Shown: positions 1-8,939, counted from the stretch's first letter. The stretch: 33,875 nt of DNA from Candidatus Oceanisphaera merdipullorum (GCA_018883865.1 JAHLFI010000106.1:1-33875); one strand, 5' to 3'. Notes: generated from the letters alone by a model not told the origin. Numbers and translations: made by a program.

Positions 1-174
1 CTGATTTTAATAGGCGCTTACTTACACCTGAGTGATTATACCAAAGCCATGGGCGTGAAAGGCATCTTGCTAAGTGCGGGCTGCATTGCCGTGGGCATGG
101 TTATGTCACTGCCCACTAAGATGTACCTGACATTTGTGTTTATGAACCGTGAGAACAATAAGACAAAGCGGTAA
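1..174 (+). CDS. C-terminal fragment of an unknown membrane protein
   Basis: The reading frame is open from the left edge and ends at TAA (172-174), giving 57 residues. It has a hydrophobic stretch (GILLSAGCIAVGMVMSL) that looks like one transmembrane helix, a second shorter hydrophobic stretch (YLTFVFM), and a basic, polar tail ending NKTKR, which would be cytosolic by the positive-inside rule. The start lies outside the window. I do not recognise the family. A strong hairpin follows 55 bases after the stop, so the gene is probably the last of its transcript. Confidence 0.6.
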   Translation: MILIGAYLHLSDYTKAMGVKGILLSAGCIAVGMVMSLPTKMYLTFVFMNRENNKTKR

Positions 175-229
175 GTCTTAAGCTGGCAGTGTAAAGAAAA
201 ACACCGCACACCCAGTGCCCAGTACAAGT

Positions 230-270
230 AATAACACCCCCGAGCCATCATCAGGTTCAGGGGTGTTATT
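230..270. terminator. Long hairpin, probable terminator
   Basis: An 11-bp perfect inverted repeat (AATAACACCCC at 230-240, GGGGTGTTATT at 260-270) is extended inside by a C·A mismatch and GAGCC/GGTTC pairing (one G·U), leaving a 7-base loop. The U-tract is weak (TTATTT), so termination on the plus strand is likely but not certain. Confidence 0.6.
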
Positions 271-434
271 TAGCTTGGTACTTAAACGCCCGTGTATTAT
301 TCGGCTAATCGAAACTAGCATCGTTACCGGCCAGAAACATAAAGTAGCGAGAGTTCCCCCGCTACACAAATGTAGGTAATCTTAAGTGCCTGCCTTAAGC
401 TGTGAAGCCAAGAAAACCCGATTAAGAGTACCTA

Positions 435-2039
435 ATGAAGTTATATAAAAGTAAGCCGCTTAGCATCCAAGTTTGGTTAACACTCCTAGTATGCGCGGTA
501 ATTCTGGTTTCAATTTCTGTCACAGGTTTTTTAATCGGCAGCAAGTCAGCTGATGACGCGCATGACTCTCAGTCAGAAAAAGCCATGAATATTGCCATGA
601 CCATCAGCCATACACCTTTGGTGATCAATGGCTTGAGGGGAAAAGGATCCGTGGAAGATATTCAATCTTTCACTCAGCTGGTTCAGGATGATACCCATGT
701 AGAGTACATAGTAGTGATGAATACCGAACGTATCCGGCAGTCCCACCCGGTGGCAAATCGGATCGGTGAATATTTTGTCGGCGGTGACGAAGCTCGTGCA
801 CTGCAAGGAGAGCGTTATACGTCAATGGCGACAGGAACACTTGGCGAGGCGATAAGAGCATTTGTCCCTATCTATTATCAAGATCAAATTATCGGTGTCG
901 TCGTGGTGGGTATCCTAATGGATAAAGTACGCTCCACTGTGTTTAAGAGTATCAATGCCAGCTTAATCGGAATTGGGCTCGGATTGTTGGTCGGCTTAGT
1001 AGGTGCAATTTTACTCGCAAAAAAAGTGAAACATACGCTATCGGGGCTGGAGCCTAGAGAAATTGCCCAACAGCTCCTTGAACGCGAGGCTGTGCTGGAA
1101 GCAGTGCGTGATGGCATTGTGGTGATCGATGACAGTGCGAAAATTATCTTAGCCAATCAGGCAGCCGTGTCGCTATTTCGAACGGCTGGTATAGAAGAAG
1201 ATCCTGTCGGAAAGTCGATACAAACCTTAGTCCCATCACTAGGCCTTCAACAAATACTGGAACATCAGCATTCCCAGTATGATCAGGAGTTGAAATTAAA
1301 TGGACTCGACATCGTAGTCACGCAAGTTCCCGTGGTTTCTAATGATCAATTAGTAGGTGCACTGGCTATCTTTCGCGATAAAACTGAACTGACTTCTTTA
1401 GTGGAGCAGCTCACTGGGGCGCGGGTATATGCAGAGACGCTTCGACATCAAACTCATGAGTTTATGAATAAACTCCATGTCATCATGGCGATGGTTCAAA
1501 CAAAATCCTATCAGGAGCTAGAAGAATATATATCTTACCTGTCGGATGTTTATCAAAAAGAGATTGGGGCTGTCTCCAGTCTTATAAAAGACCCTGTCAT
1601 TGCTGGTTTTTTGATGAGTAAGCTAAGCGAATTGCGTGACTCAAACATCCAGATCAAAATCGTAGGCGAACATCCGGTTCCGCTACTCAATAAAATGGAA
1701 CATATGGATAAGATTATTACGATACTGGGGAATTTGTTTGACAATGCGTGTGATGCCGTAAGGGATCAGGTTGAGGGTAAAATTTGGCTCGGTTTCGATT
1801 ATGAATCATCACATCTGGTGTTCAGCGTCCAAGATAATGGTCTGGGGATCGGGGAAGATCGTATCGAAGACATATTCAAACAGGGTCACTCTTCAAAAGG
1901 CGAAAGGCGCGGATATGGCTTGTATTTGGCTAAAGGGGCACTAGACGATATAGGCGGTATTTGGAGCGTATCCTCCGTGAAAGGCAAAGGTACAGAGTTT
2001 GAAGTTACCATTCCTTATGTAGGTGAAAATGATGATTGA
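435..2039 (+). CDS. dcuS: DcuS/CitA-family C4-dicarboxylate sensor histidine kinase
   Basis: This is a 534-residue membrane sensor kinase that should detect a C4-dicarboxylate or citrate-like ligand in the periplasm and phosphorylate the regulator encoded next. The order is: TM helix (about 14-35), periplasmic sCache/PAS domain, TM helix (about 176-198), cytoplasmic PAS (about 215-320), then the kinase core. The periplasmic domain keeps the DcuS-like ligand pattern: Arg and His in RIRQSHP, YFVGGDE, and Arg in AIRAFVP. The H-box is HEFMNKLH with phospho-acceptor His341. The N-box (NLFDNACDA), DNGLGI and GYGLYL are all present. Length matches E. coli DcuS (543). The ligand could be succinate, fumarate, malate or citrate; the DASS transporter downstream favours dicarboxylates. 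The gene is more AT-rich than the rest of the window. Confidence 0.9.
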   Translation: MKLYKSKPLSIQVWLTLLVCAVILVSISVTGFLIGSKSADDAHDSQSEKAMNIAMTISHTPLVINGLRGKGSVEDIQSFTQLVQDDTHVEYIVVMNTERIRQSHPVANRIGEYFVGGDEARALQGERYTSMATGTLGEAIRAFVPIYYQDQIIGVVVVGILMDKVRSTVFKSINASLIGIGLGLLVGLVGAILLAKKVKHTLSGLEPREIAQQLLEREAVLEAVRDGIVVIDDSAKIILANQAAVSLFRTAGIEEDPVGKSIQTLVPSLGLQQILEHQHSQYDQELKLNGLDIVVTQVPVVSNDQLVGALAIFRDKTELTSLVEQLTGARVYAETLRHQTHEFMNKLHVIMAMVQTKSYQELEEYISYLSDVYQKEIGAVSSLIKDPVIAGFLMSKLSELRDSNIQIKIVGEHPVPLLNKMEHMDKIITILGNLFDNACDAVRDQVEGKIWLGFDYESSHLVFSVQDNGLGIGEDRIEDIFKQGHSSKGERRGYGLYLAKGALDDIGGIWSVSSVKGKGTEFEVTIPYVGENDD

Positions 2040-2748
2040 TGTGCTAATTGTAGAAGATGATCCCATGGTAGCTAAGTTTAACTCTATCTACTTGGAAAGC
2101 ATTCCGGGCTTTAGGATCACGGGTTTGGCGAGAAATGTGGAAGAGAGCCGTACCTTACTGCAATCTTCGCCGGTAGATCTCATCCTGCTTGATGTCTATA
2201 TGAAAGAAGCCACGGGAATTGACTTATTAAAGGAGCTTAGAAAGTCAGGAAACTCGGTAGATGTCATTCTGATCACAGCCGCAAACGATAAAAACTCTGT
2301 GCAGCAAGCACTCCGCTTAGGTGCGGTGGACTATCTGATTAAACCCTTTACTTTTGAGCGTTTTCAAAACGCCCTGCTGCAATATAAGAAGCAATTTCAG
2401 CTAATGAGTGACGGTGAGGAAATCAATCAAGCCGAGATTGATGAGTTATTTCAAGTGGATAACAAAATAGACAGCGCGTCATTCGTGTTGCCAAAAGGGT
2501 TAGCAAAAACGACGCTGTCGCGGATCTCAAAACAAATTATCACTTGGCAAGGGGTGTCGTTTTCTGCAGCTGAGCTGGCCGTCAGTATCGGAGTGTCCAG
2601 CGTATCGACGAGAAAGTATTTAAATTATCTGGCAGAACAAAAACTCATTGAAACCGATATTGCCTATCAAGAAACAGGGCGCCCTTTAACAAACTACCTG
2701 TTAACTCCCGATAAAATCCCCCTGCTTCAGTCTTTGCTCATTACCTAA
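2032..2748 (+). CDS. dcuR: DcuR/CitB-family response regulator
   Basis: This is a transcriptional response regulator of 238 residues. The receiver domain (about 1-120) has the acidic pair EDD, phospho-acceptor Asp54 in LILLDVYM, the Thr in ITAAN and Lys in LIKPF. The C-terminal half carries the CitB-family DNA-binding domain (LPKGLAKTTLSRI..., then VSSVSTRKYLNYL and a GRPL turn as in DcuR). I choose ATG 2032 because AGGTG at 2021-2025 sits six bases before it; ATG 2029 and GTG 2023 are in frame but too close to the ribosome site. The start overlaps the kinase stop by 8 bases, so the two are translationally coupled. The likely target is the transporter gene downstream. Confidence 0.9.
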   Translation: MIDVLIVEDDPMVAKFNSIYLESIPGFRITGLARNVEESRTLLQSSPVDLILLDVYMKEATGIDLLKELRKSGNSVDVILITAANDKNSVQQALRLGAVDYLIKPFTFERFQNALLQYKKQFQLMSDGEEINQAEIDELFQVDNKIDSASFVLPKGLAKTTLSRISKQIITWQGVSFSAAELAVSIGVSSVSTRKYLNYLAEQKLIETDIAYQETGRPLTNYLLTPDKIPLLQSLLIT

Positions 2749-2775
2749 TATCCAACGAATAACAACGCAATAGTT

Positions 2776-2813
2776 AAGCAATCTGGCTTTAGTCTGGCCT
2801 TGTTGCTTTTTTT
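2776..2813 (+). terminator. Rho-independent terminator after dcuR
   Basis: AAGCAA (2776-2781) pairs with TTGCTT (2803-2808), with an inner GGC/GCC pair, followed by a run of seven T (2807-2813). It separates the kinase-regulator operon from the transporter, which therefore needs its own promoter. Confidence 0.8.
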
Positions 2814-2820
2814 AGTTACA

Positions 2821-2880
2821 AAAGACTTTACTTGTTTACACAATACATACCTCATTAACAATCCCCCTTATAGTTTTCAA
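2821..2880 (+). promoter_or_regulatory. Probable promoter/regulator region of the DASS transporter
   Basis: This AT-rich spacer lies between the dcuR terminator and the transporter. It holds a TATAGT hexamer (2869-2874) that could be a -10 box, without a good -35 at 16-18 bases, as expected for an activator-dependent promoter. TTTAC occurs twice eight bases apart (2827-2831, 2835-2839). Binding by the adjacent DcuR-type regulator is inferred from gene order only. Confidence 0.3.
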
Positions 2881-2908
2881 CAATATAACCGTTTTGAGAG
2901 GGATACTA

Positions 2909-4582
2909 ATGAAGGGAATAACATCAAGTGCTTGGCAAAAATTATGGCGATCGCATGATCAAACCAAAGGTGTATTGAGTTTTTTTTCACCTAAAAAAAA
3001 TCTATCAGCAGCAACAAAAAATACCCCCTCCTCAGGGGCACAGCAAGGCTCGGAGCAACCAGTAAACCGAGGAGCAGGCGAAAGTAAGTCCTATTCTAGC
3101 GTACAACTTTTGGGCCTAATATTAGGACCGCTGTCATTTATCATCACGATATTCTTTTTATCTCCTGAAGGTATGAGCCCCGAGGAAAAATCGGTACTTG
3201 CGGTGACCTTATGGGTCGCTATTTGGTGGGTTACAGAAGCAATCCCCATCCCCGTCACCTCCTTGATCCCCATCTTCCTGCTACCGTTAACCGGTGCAAT
3301 GGATGCCAACACTGTCACCTCTGCGTATGGCAATGATATTATTTTCTTGTTTTTGGGCGGATTCTTTATTGCCACAGCGATGGAAAAGTGGAATTTACAT
3401 AAACGTTTAGCGCTGGCAATCATTGCGTTTATCGGAACAGGAACTCAAAGCATTTTACTGGGATTCATGGCGGCGACAGCCTTCCTATCTATGTGGGTAT
3501 CGAATACGGCAGCGGTCATGATGATGATACCTATGGGCCTAGCAATTACTGCTCAAGTAGCCGCGGCATTAAAAGGAAAGCCAGAAGAAAGTGAGTTACC
3601 GAAATTTGAAAAAGCACTTATTTTCGGGATTGGCTATGCAGGAACCATTGGCGGGCTCGGTACATTAATTGGTACCCCGCCAAACATTATTCTCGCCGCG
3701 CAAGTTAAGGAATTATTTGATATTGAAATCTCCTTCGCAAGCTGGATGATGGTTGCCGTGCCCATTGTTATCGTCATGTTATTTTCTACTTGGCTTTATC
3801 TGGGACGCTTTGCGTTTAAGATGAATATTAAAGGGCTTCCAGGCGGAAAAGAAGTTATTCAGGAAGAGCGGACAGCGCTGGGCAAGACATCATTTGAAGA
3901 GAAAGCGGTCGGTGTGGTCTTCACCTTTGCGGCGTTTATGTGGATCACCCGTGAATTCTTGTGGTTAGATATATTTCCTGGATTAAAAGACGGCATGATA
4001 GCTATCTTTGCCACGGCTTTACTGTTTGTAATTCCCACTTCAAAGAAGTTCGGTACGCGTATTTTGTCTTGGGATGATTCAAAAGAAATTCCGTGGGGGG
4101 TCTTGCTGTTGTTCGGAGGAGGATTGGCGATTGCCGCGGCTTTTCGCGTAACCGGCTTATCAGAATGGATTGGCTCACAATTGACGGGGTTGGAAGGGCT
4201 CCATGTATTCGTCATTATTGCTCTATCCACACTGCTCGTTCTGGCATTAACGGAATTTACCTCCAATACGGCGACCGCGACTATGATACTCCCCGTATTG
4301 GCCGCTCTCGCACTGACGATGAATATTCACCCCTATGCGTTGATGGTGCCAGCAGCAATGGCCGCTAACTGTGCCTTCATGCTGCCGGTTGGCACACCAC
4401 CGAACGCTATCATTTTTGCCACCAACCGACTTAGTTTAGTGGAAATGATGCGAGTTGGTTTCATCATTAATGTCTTTGTACTCATACTGATTATCTTGGC
4501 CGCCTACTACTTACTTCCTCTGTTGTGGGGCTTTAATTTACAAGTGGTACCACAAGAGTTTTTTACCAGCTTTAATAAGTAA
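2909..4582 (+). CDS. SLC13/DASS-family sodium:dicarboxylate symporter
   Basis: This inner-membrane carrier (557 residues) probably imports succinate, fumarate or malate with sodium. After an unusual polar, Ser/Pro-rich N-terminal extension of about 60 residues there are some 11 hydrophobic segments. Both substrate/sodium signatures are present: SNTAAVMMMIP in the first half and TSNTATATMILP in the second. GTLIGTPPNII and the family end signature PVGTPPNAIIFA are also visible. ATG 2909 is chosen because GAGAGGG (2896-2902) lies six bases upstream; a TTG at 2894 is in frame but overlaps that site. VcINDY-type proteins are about 460 residues, so the extra length is mainly N-terminal. Its position after a DcuSR-type system supports a C4-dicarboxylate substrate; the exact substrate cannot be read from sequence. 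Confidence 0.9.
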   Translation: MKGITSSAWQKLWRSHDQTKGVLSFFSPKKNLSAATKNTPSSGAQQGSEQPVNRGAGESKSYSSVQLLGLILGPLSFIITIFFLSPEGMSPEEKSVLAVTLWVAIWWVTEAIPIPVTSLIPIFLLPLTGAMDANTVTSAYGNDIIFLFLGGFFIATAMEKWNLHKRLALAIIAFIGTGTQSILLGFMAATAFLSMWVSNTAAVMMMIPMGLAITAQVAAALKGKPEESELPKFEKALIFGIGYAGTIGGLGTLIGTPPNIILAAQVKELFDIEISFASWMMVAVPIVIVMLFSTWLYLGRFAFKMNIKGLPGGKEVIQEERTALGKTSFEEKAVGVVFTFAAFMWITREFLWLDIFPGLKDGMIAIFATALLFVIPTSKKFGTRILSWDDSKEIPWGVLLLFGGGLAIAAAFRVTGLSEWIGSQLTGLEGLHVFVIIALSTLLVLALTEFTSNTATATMILPVLAALALTMNIHPYALMVPAAMAANCAFMLPVGTPPNAIIFATNRLSLVEMMRVGFIINVFVLILIILAAYYLLPLLWGFNLQVVPQEFFTSFNK

Positions 4583-4609
4583 AGAGGCACTAGCGAGAAC
4601 AGTTACGAA

Positions 4610-4642
4610 CGAACCACTAGCAACGAGTTTGCTAGTGGTTCG
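4610..4642. terminator. 14-bp perfect hairpin between convergent genes
   Basis: CGAACCACTAGCAA (4610-4623) and its exact complement (4629-4642) flank a 5-base loop. It sits between the convergent transporter and ndh genes and probably serves as a bidirectional terminator, although neither side has a long U-tract. Confidence 0.65.
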
Positions 4643-4696
4643 CTGTAATTATATGCCGGTGCTGTGATGAAAGTTAGTTACTCGTTTTTTGAATAA

Positions 4697-4713
4697 AGGG
4701 CATTCTGAGCCCT
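4697..4713 (-). terminator. Possible weak terminator after ndh
   Basis: Read on the minus strand, AGGGC and GCCCT form a 5-bp stem with a 7-base loop followed by TTTATTC, 50 bases after the ndh stop. The stem is short, so this is tentative. Confidence 0.3.
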
Positions 4714-4764
4714 CAGCATTGCCTGTGTGCCTAATGCCATCCCTTTACCCATAAGGCGCTACTG

Positions 4765-6057
4765 TTAGTGCAGTTTCAGTTTCGGGCGCAGTAAGCGGTT
4801 GATGCGACCCACTAGCATCATTAAACCGGTGCGAATATAGCCGTGTAATGCCACTTGGTGCATGCGGTATAAAGAGACATAAACTGTGCGCGCAATCAGG
4901 CCTTCCACCATCATGCTGCCTCGCATTAAGTTACCCATTAAGGAGCCAACCGTGGTGTAGCGGCTAAGGTTAACCAAGGATCCATAGTCTTTGTAGACGT
5001 AAGATTTTAGCGGTTTATTATTCAACTGGGCGCGTATATTACGGTACACCATGCTTGCCATTTGGTGGGCAGATTGAGCACGCGGCGGTACCGGTTTGCC
5101 ATTTTCCTGTATGCAATTGGCACAATCACCAATCACAAAAATGCTGTCGTCTCGGGTGGTTTGCAGCGTGGGTTTCACGGTTAGCTGATTAATGCGATTG
5201 GTTTCTAGGCCGCCAATGTCTTTTAGGAAATTAGGCGCCTTAATGCCGGCGGCCCACACCATTAGCGTGGCAGGAAGCAGCTCGCCGTCTTTAGTGACTA
5301 GCCCCTCTTCGGTAGCTTCCACCACCATGGTATTAATGCGCACATCTACGCCTAGCTCACGCAGCTCTTTGTGTGCCATGGCGGCAATGCGGTCTGGCAA
5401 AGCAGGCAAAATACGCGGCCCTGCTTCAACCAAGGTTAAACGCAGGCAATCTGGGCTTAAATTTTCAAAGCCGTACGCACTTAAATGCTCAACAGCATTA
5501 TACAATTCGGCTGACAGCTCAACGCCAGTAGCTCCTCCGCCAACGATGGCAATATTAACCTTATCGCTGCCCAGCTCGCCTTCTGAATGCTGCATGAAGC
5601 GATTCATTAATTCATCATGGAAATGCTCGGCCTGCTGGGGACGGTCAAGAAAGATGCAGTGCTCGCTCACGCCCTTGGTGCCAAAGTCGTTAGATACAGA
5701 GCCAATGGCTAACACTAAGATATCGTATTCTAGGGTGCGCTCGGTGAGCATGGGCTTGTCGTGCTCATCACGCATGGCGGCTAAGGTGATGGTTTTATTA
5801 TCGCGGTCTATGTTGCTTAAGGACCCGAGGTGAAAACTAAAGCCGTGGTTGTGAGCGTGGGAGCGATAACTCAGCCCGTCTATGCCTGCGTCCATGGCGC
5901 CAGCGGCGACTTCGTGCAGTAGAGGTTTCCATAAGTGGGTACGGTTTCTATCGACTAATACCACCTCGGCTTTACCTTTGCGCCCTAGCTTTTGACCTAA
6001 TTTGGTCACTAGCTCAAGTCCACCGGCACCGCCGCCCACTACGATAATCTTTGTCAT
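4765..6057 (-). CDS. ndh: Type II NADH:quinone oxidoreductase (NDH-2)
   Basis: This is a single-subunit, non-proton-pumping flavoenzyme that passes electrons from NADH to quinone at the inner face of the cytoplasmic membrane. It has 430 residues (E. coli Ndh 434). The N-terminal FAD dinucleotide fold is [11 protein letters not shown], the second nucleotide fold (NADH) is [15 protein letters not shown], and VIGDCA is the second FAD contact. The C-terminus is amphipathic and basic ([12 protein letters not shown]), as in membrane-anchored NDH-2. It lies at the end of the hinT–nagZ block as in E. coli but behind its own 267-base spacer holding a CRP/FNR-type dyad (6202-6227), so it is probably regulated separately by carbon or oxygen status. 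Confidence 0.95.
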   Translation of the reverse strand: MTKIIVVGGGAGGLELVTKLGQKLGRKGKAEVVLVDRNRTHLWKPLLHEVAAGAMDAGIDGLSYRSHAHNHGFSFHLGSLSNIDRDNKTITLAAMRDEHDKPMLTERTLEYDILVLAIGSVSNDFGTKGVSEHCIFLDRPQQAEHFHDELMNRFMQHSEGELGSDKVNIAIVGGGATGVELSAELYNAVEHLSAYGFENLSPDCLRLTLVEAGPRILPALPDRIAAMAHKELRELGVDVRINTMVVEATEEGLVTKDGELLPATLMVWAAGIKAPNFLKDIGGLETNRINQLTVKPTLQTTRDDSIFVIGDCANCIQENGKPVPPRAQSAHQMASMVYRNIRAQLNNKPLKSYVYKDYGSLVNLSRYTTVGSLMGNLMRGSMMVEGLIARTVYVSLYRMHQVALHGYIRTGLMMLVGRINRLLRPKLKLH

Positions 6058-6201
6058 TTATCTGTTCCTTAAAACAAGATAGTAAAACCTAGGGCTATCT
6101 GCATGCTAAGCCGCCATTCGTTGCGATAACGGCCGGTAAACGTGGCGGGCATGATGATAGCTCTAGATTCTGGGTTAAATTTAAGCTCATAAAAAAGGAT
6201 A

Positions 6202-6227
6202 AAAGTTGTGATCCTGATCACAACTTT
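6202..6227. promoter_or_regulatory. Perfect 26-bp dyad, CRP/FNR-type operator upstream of ndh
   Basis: The half-site AAAGTTGTGATC (6202-6213) is followed by CT and by its exact complement (6216-6227). The core TGTGA-N6-TCACA is the CRP consensus. With only two central bases it cannot fold well as an RNA hairpin, so it is better read as a protein-binding site. It is centred 157 bases before the ndh start codon and about 110 bases after the nagZ stop. A TATCAT hexamer on the minus strand (6159-6154) is a possible -10 box for ndh. An FNR-family protein other than CRP is possible. Confidence 0.75.
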
Positions 6228-6324
6228 ATCTTTGCATAAAATGACGTTCGAATCATTAATTTTTCGTGTATAGCCGCGGGTTTCTACACGGGAAATCCGC
6301 GCTTAACCTTTACTTAACGCCCGA

Positions 6325-7356
6325 TTAACGTTCAAGAAAACTGTGCATACGCGCACAGGTTTCGCGCCAAACGGCACTCTCTATTAACTGGCTACCTAAG
6401 GTGACACGCTTCGTCATGTCTTGAGCCAGATGGCCGCCTACCCCATGGGCGCGTAGCGCAGAAAAATCGCAGTTCAGGTTGTGAGGCAGCGCATCAACAA
6501 TCTCAATGGCGCCTGGTCTGTGGTTACAGGCCAGCAATAAGTCACAGCCCGCGTGTAGCGCACTGGCTGCTCGCTCTGCATAACCGCCAACCACGGCCGC
6601 GCCTTCCATGGTCAAGTCATCGCTGAAGATCAATCCTTTAAAGCCCAGCTGCTGGCGTAACACTTGCTTAAGCCAGAATTCAGAAAAACCCGCCGGATTG
6701 GCATCCACAGCCGCATAAATCACATGCGCCGGCATAATGCCTTGGACCAAACCTTCGCCGATTAAGTGCTTAAACGGCGCAATATCAAGCTGGGCTATGG
6801 TGTCAAAGTCGCGCTCATCCACCGGGCTTTCTTTGTGCGAGTCGGCGCGCACACTGCCGTGCCCGGGAAAGTGTTTGGCCACGGCCGCCATGCCGGCACT
6901 GTGCAAACCTTGAATATAAGCTCGGGTATGGGTAATCACCTGTTCGGGATCCTGACCAAAACTGCGATCTCCTATTACCTCGGAGCCACGCTCTAAATCC
7001 AATACAGGTGCAAAACTTAGGTCGATATCCAACGCCAATAATTCTGCCGCCATTAACCAACCCGCATCTTGAAGCAAGGAAAGTTTATCGGGACCGCCAT
7101 ACTCGGCTAAGCGCCCAGGTGCGGGCAAGGGGAAAAACTCGTTGCGAAAACGCTGCACACGGCCACCTTCATGATCCACCGTCAGCAATAACTCTGGCTT
7201 AATCGCGCGAATCGATTTCACTAAGGCGCGCAGTTGCGCCTTATCGTGATAATTGCGGCTAAAAAATATCACACCGCCCACCGCCGGATGCGCCAACAGC
7301 TCGCGCTCTTCAGCATCCAGTTCAAAACTGTGTAAATCAAGAATAAAGGGGCCCAT
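6325..7356 (-). CDS. nagZ: Beta-N-acetylhexosaminidase NagZ (GH3)
   Basis: This cytoplasmic glycosidase removes GlcNAc from 1,6-anhydro-MurNAc peptides during peptidoglycan recycling. It is 343 residues long (E. coli 341), a single TIM barrel without signal peptide. The diagnostic loop KHFPGHGSV...DSH is at 161-174, with Asp172/His174 as the acid/base dyad, and the nucleophile Asp lies in IFSDDLTM (about 246). In many gammaproteobacteria its product feeds AmpR control of AmpC; nothing in this window bears on that. It follows thiK with a gap of about 100 bases on the same strand; the E. coli ycfP that normally follows nagZ is absent. Confidence 0.95.
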   Translation of the reverse strand: MGPFILDLHSFELDAEERELLAHPAVGGVIFFSRNYHDKAQLRALVKSIRAIKPELLLTVDHEGGRVQRFRNEFFPLPAPGRLAEYGGPDKLSLLQDAGWLMAAELLALDIDLSFAPVLDLERGSEVIGDRSFGQDPEQVITHTRAYIQGLHSAGMAAVAKHFPGHGSVRADSHKESPVDERDFDTIAQLDIAPFKHLIGEGLVQGIMPAHVIYAAVDANPAGFSEFWLKQVLRQQLGFKGLIFSDDLTMEGAAVVGGYAERAASALHAGCDLLLACNHRPGAIEIVDALPHNLNCDFSALRAHGVGGHLAQDMTKRVTLGSQLIESAVWRETCARMHSFLER

Positions 7357-7457
7357 CGTGACTCCGCTAGAAATAGGTCTGCTAAAAATAAGGATAACAG
7401 CGCTTAAACGTACGCTTTATGGGTGATTTAATAGCTAAAGCGTTCAAGGTAGGCAGG

Positions 7458-8294
7458 CTAACCGCACGCTATGTCAGCCAACAACACATCCAAATGGCAC
7501 ATTGCTTGTTGTTGCAATAGCCGATAATCCCGCTGCTGGGTGTGCTGGTATTGCAAAGCCGCCCACAGTACCGTTAGCCATTGCACCCAAGGGCGTCGAG
7601 CCTTAAAACGGCGCATACACAGGTCTCCGCCGGCGGCATTATAATCCGCCAGTAGCTGCCGTGCCCCTTGTTCGCTCAGCTTAAAGCTGTCGGCAATCAC
7701 GGCCAGCTCAAAAGCAGGATCGCCATATGCCGCATATTCCCAGTCGATTAACCAAGGTCGTGCGCCCAGCACATTGGCAGCATTCAGATCCTGATGGCAG
7801 AACACAGGTACATAATCGAGATTAAGACGAGTTTGCTCAAAATAGCGACCATAGCGCTTAAGGTCCGCAGAGAGATTCGTTAACTGGCCTAAATACAACT
7901 CGGCCTGCGCATTTAAGCTCAATGCGCTAAGCGCTGGCGTTAACTGGTGCAACTTCGCCACTTGCGTTATTAACAACCGTAAATCCGGCGCACGCTTTTG
8001 ACCTAACTGCTGCCAATCAGGCTCCGCCAGCCAGTCTAACAACAAGAGGCCCAGCGCCGGCTCAGCATAATGAATAGGGGGCGCCAAGCCCGCATCTGCC
8101 GCCGCTTGGTGAGCCAATAATTCTTGGGTGCGATTAATGCCCAAACTTTCACTGTGCGCATTGCCTACGCGCAACCAATAAGAGTGTTGCCCAGTATCTA
8201 AGCGCCAGCTGCGATTGGTTAACCCGCCCACTAGCGGCGTTAGCTGCCCCTGAAACTGGGGGGGCAGCTTCTGCACTAATGTGTTAGCGTCCAC
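7458..8294 (-). CDS. thiK: Thiamine kinase-like APH-fold phosphotransferase
   Basis: This 278-residue protein has the aminoglycoside/choline kinase fold. The catalytic loop is HQDLNAAN (167-174, Asp169) and the metal-binding Asp is in LIDWEY (about 184). In the N-lobe, GGLTNRSW is the nucleotide-contact loop seen in choline and thiamine kinases. Position between lpoB and nagZ matches E. coli thiK (ycfN), which phosphorylates thiamine for salvage; substrate is inferred from synteny, and choline or another small alcohol cannot be excluded. The start is GTG (8294-8292), inside the last codons of lpoB, so translation is probably coupled. No in-frame ATG exists in the N-terminal region. Confidence 0.8.
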   Translation of the reverse strand: MDANTLVQKLPPQFQGQLTPLVGGLTNRSWRLDTGQHSYWLRVGNAHSESLGINRTQELLAHQAAADAGLAPPIHYAEPALGLLLLDWLAEPDWQQLGQKRAPDLRLLITQVAKLHQLTPALSALSLNAQAELYLGQLTNLSADLKRYGRYFEQTRLNLDYVPVFCHQDLNAANVLGARPWLIDWEYAAYGDPAFELAVIADSFKLSEQGARQLLADYNAAGGDLCMRRFKARRPWVQWLTVLWAALQYQHTQQRDYRLLQQQAMCHLDVLLADIACG

Positions 8295-8892
8295 TCACGC
8301 TGTCAGACCAAAGTAGCTCGCCGCTGGCCAGCTCCATCAACTGCCCTTTTAGCGTTAGATTGGCACCATTGCGCGTTAAGGTAGTAGACAGCAAATAGTC
8401 GGCGCCACTTTGTTTTCCTAACCGCACGAGTGCGGCAATATCGGCACGACCACCTTGGTAGGCCAACTGCTCACGCAGGCTGCTGACCTTAGAGCCATCG
8501 GCAAAATTAAATTTGCCGCGCAGATTGCTCTGCAAGCGCGCTGTTAAACCATTGGTGTCAATAGGGCCACCGGCTTGATTGCTGATGTTGTCGAGCAAAA
8601 CGGGGCCTTGCACTTCGTTAATGGCGGAACTGGCTTTTAACTTATTAGCCAAACCGTCTACTAAATAAGCTAAATTTTCACTGCGCACTTCTTCGATGGG
8701 CGTTGGTGGAGTCGAGGGCATCTCGATCACCGGCGGTTTGACCACAGGCGGTGGCAGTGGCTGACTGGGCTGGGTAGGCGTGGGGCCGCTGGGTTTCACC
8801 GGCGCCGGCTGTGAAGAATAGGGATTGGGCACGGTACAGGCGGCCAGTGTTAACGAGCTGGCCAGCAGTAGTGTTAAACGAAGCGGGTTCAT
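8284..8892 (-). CDS. lpoB: Penicillin-binding protein activator LpoB
   Basis: This is an outer-membrane lipoprotein that reaches through the peptidoglycan to stimulate PBP1b. I choose ATG 8892, giving 202 residues, because AAGG lies six bases upstream; in-frame ATGs at 8898 and 8913 are worse placed. The lipobox is LAAC with Cys19. A Pro/Ser/Thr-rich linker (about 25-62) precedes a globular domain that matches LpoB (TxxLxxxL... GKFNFADGSKVSSLREQL... ADYLLSTTLTRNGANL... LMELASGELLWSD). E. coli LpoB is 213 residues. It is 47 bases downstream of hinT and overlaps thiK by 11 bases, so these three form an operon. Confidence 0.9.
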   Translation of the reverse strand: MNPLRLTLLLASSLTLAACTVPNPYSSQPAPVKPSGPTPTQPSQPLPPPVVKPPVIEMPSTPPTPIEEVRSENLAYLVDGLANKLKASSAINEVQGPVLLDNISNQAGGPIDTNGLTARLQSNLRGKFNFADGSKVSSLREQLAYQGGRADIAALVRLGKQSGADYLLSTTLTRNGANLTLKGQLMELASGELLWSDSVSGR

Positions 8893-8939
8893 AAGCATCC
8901 TTGATTGACTCACACAGAGAGATAATTGAATGGACTCAC

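Noticed and set aside
4697..4746. Larger fold (AAAGGG...CCCTTT) after ndh as a structured RNA
   Set aside because: Pairing is interrupted by bulges and no motif is recognisable; only the small hairpin was kept, at low confidence.
5192..5833. 213-codon frame antisense to ndh
   Set aside because: Ser-rich composition with no family features, fully inside a clear NDH-2 gene on the other strand.
6263..6303. CGTGTA/TACACG inverted repeat after nagZ as a terminator
   Set aside because: In the minus direction it is followed by an A-rich stretch, not a U-tract, and the loop is long.
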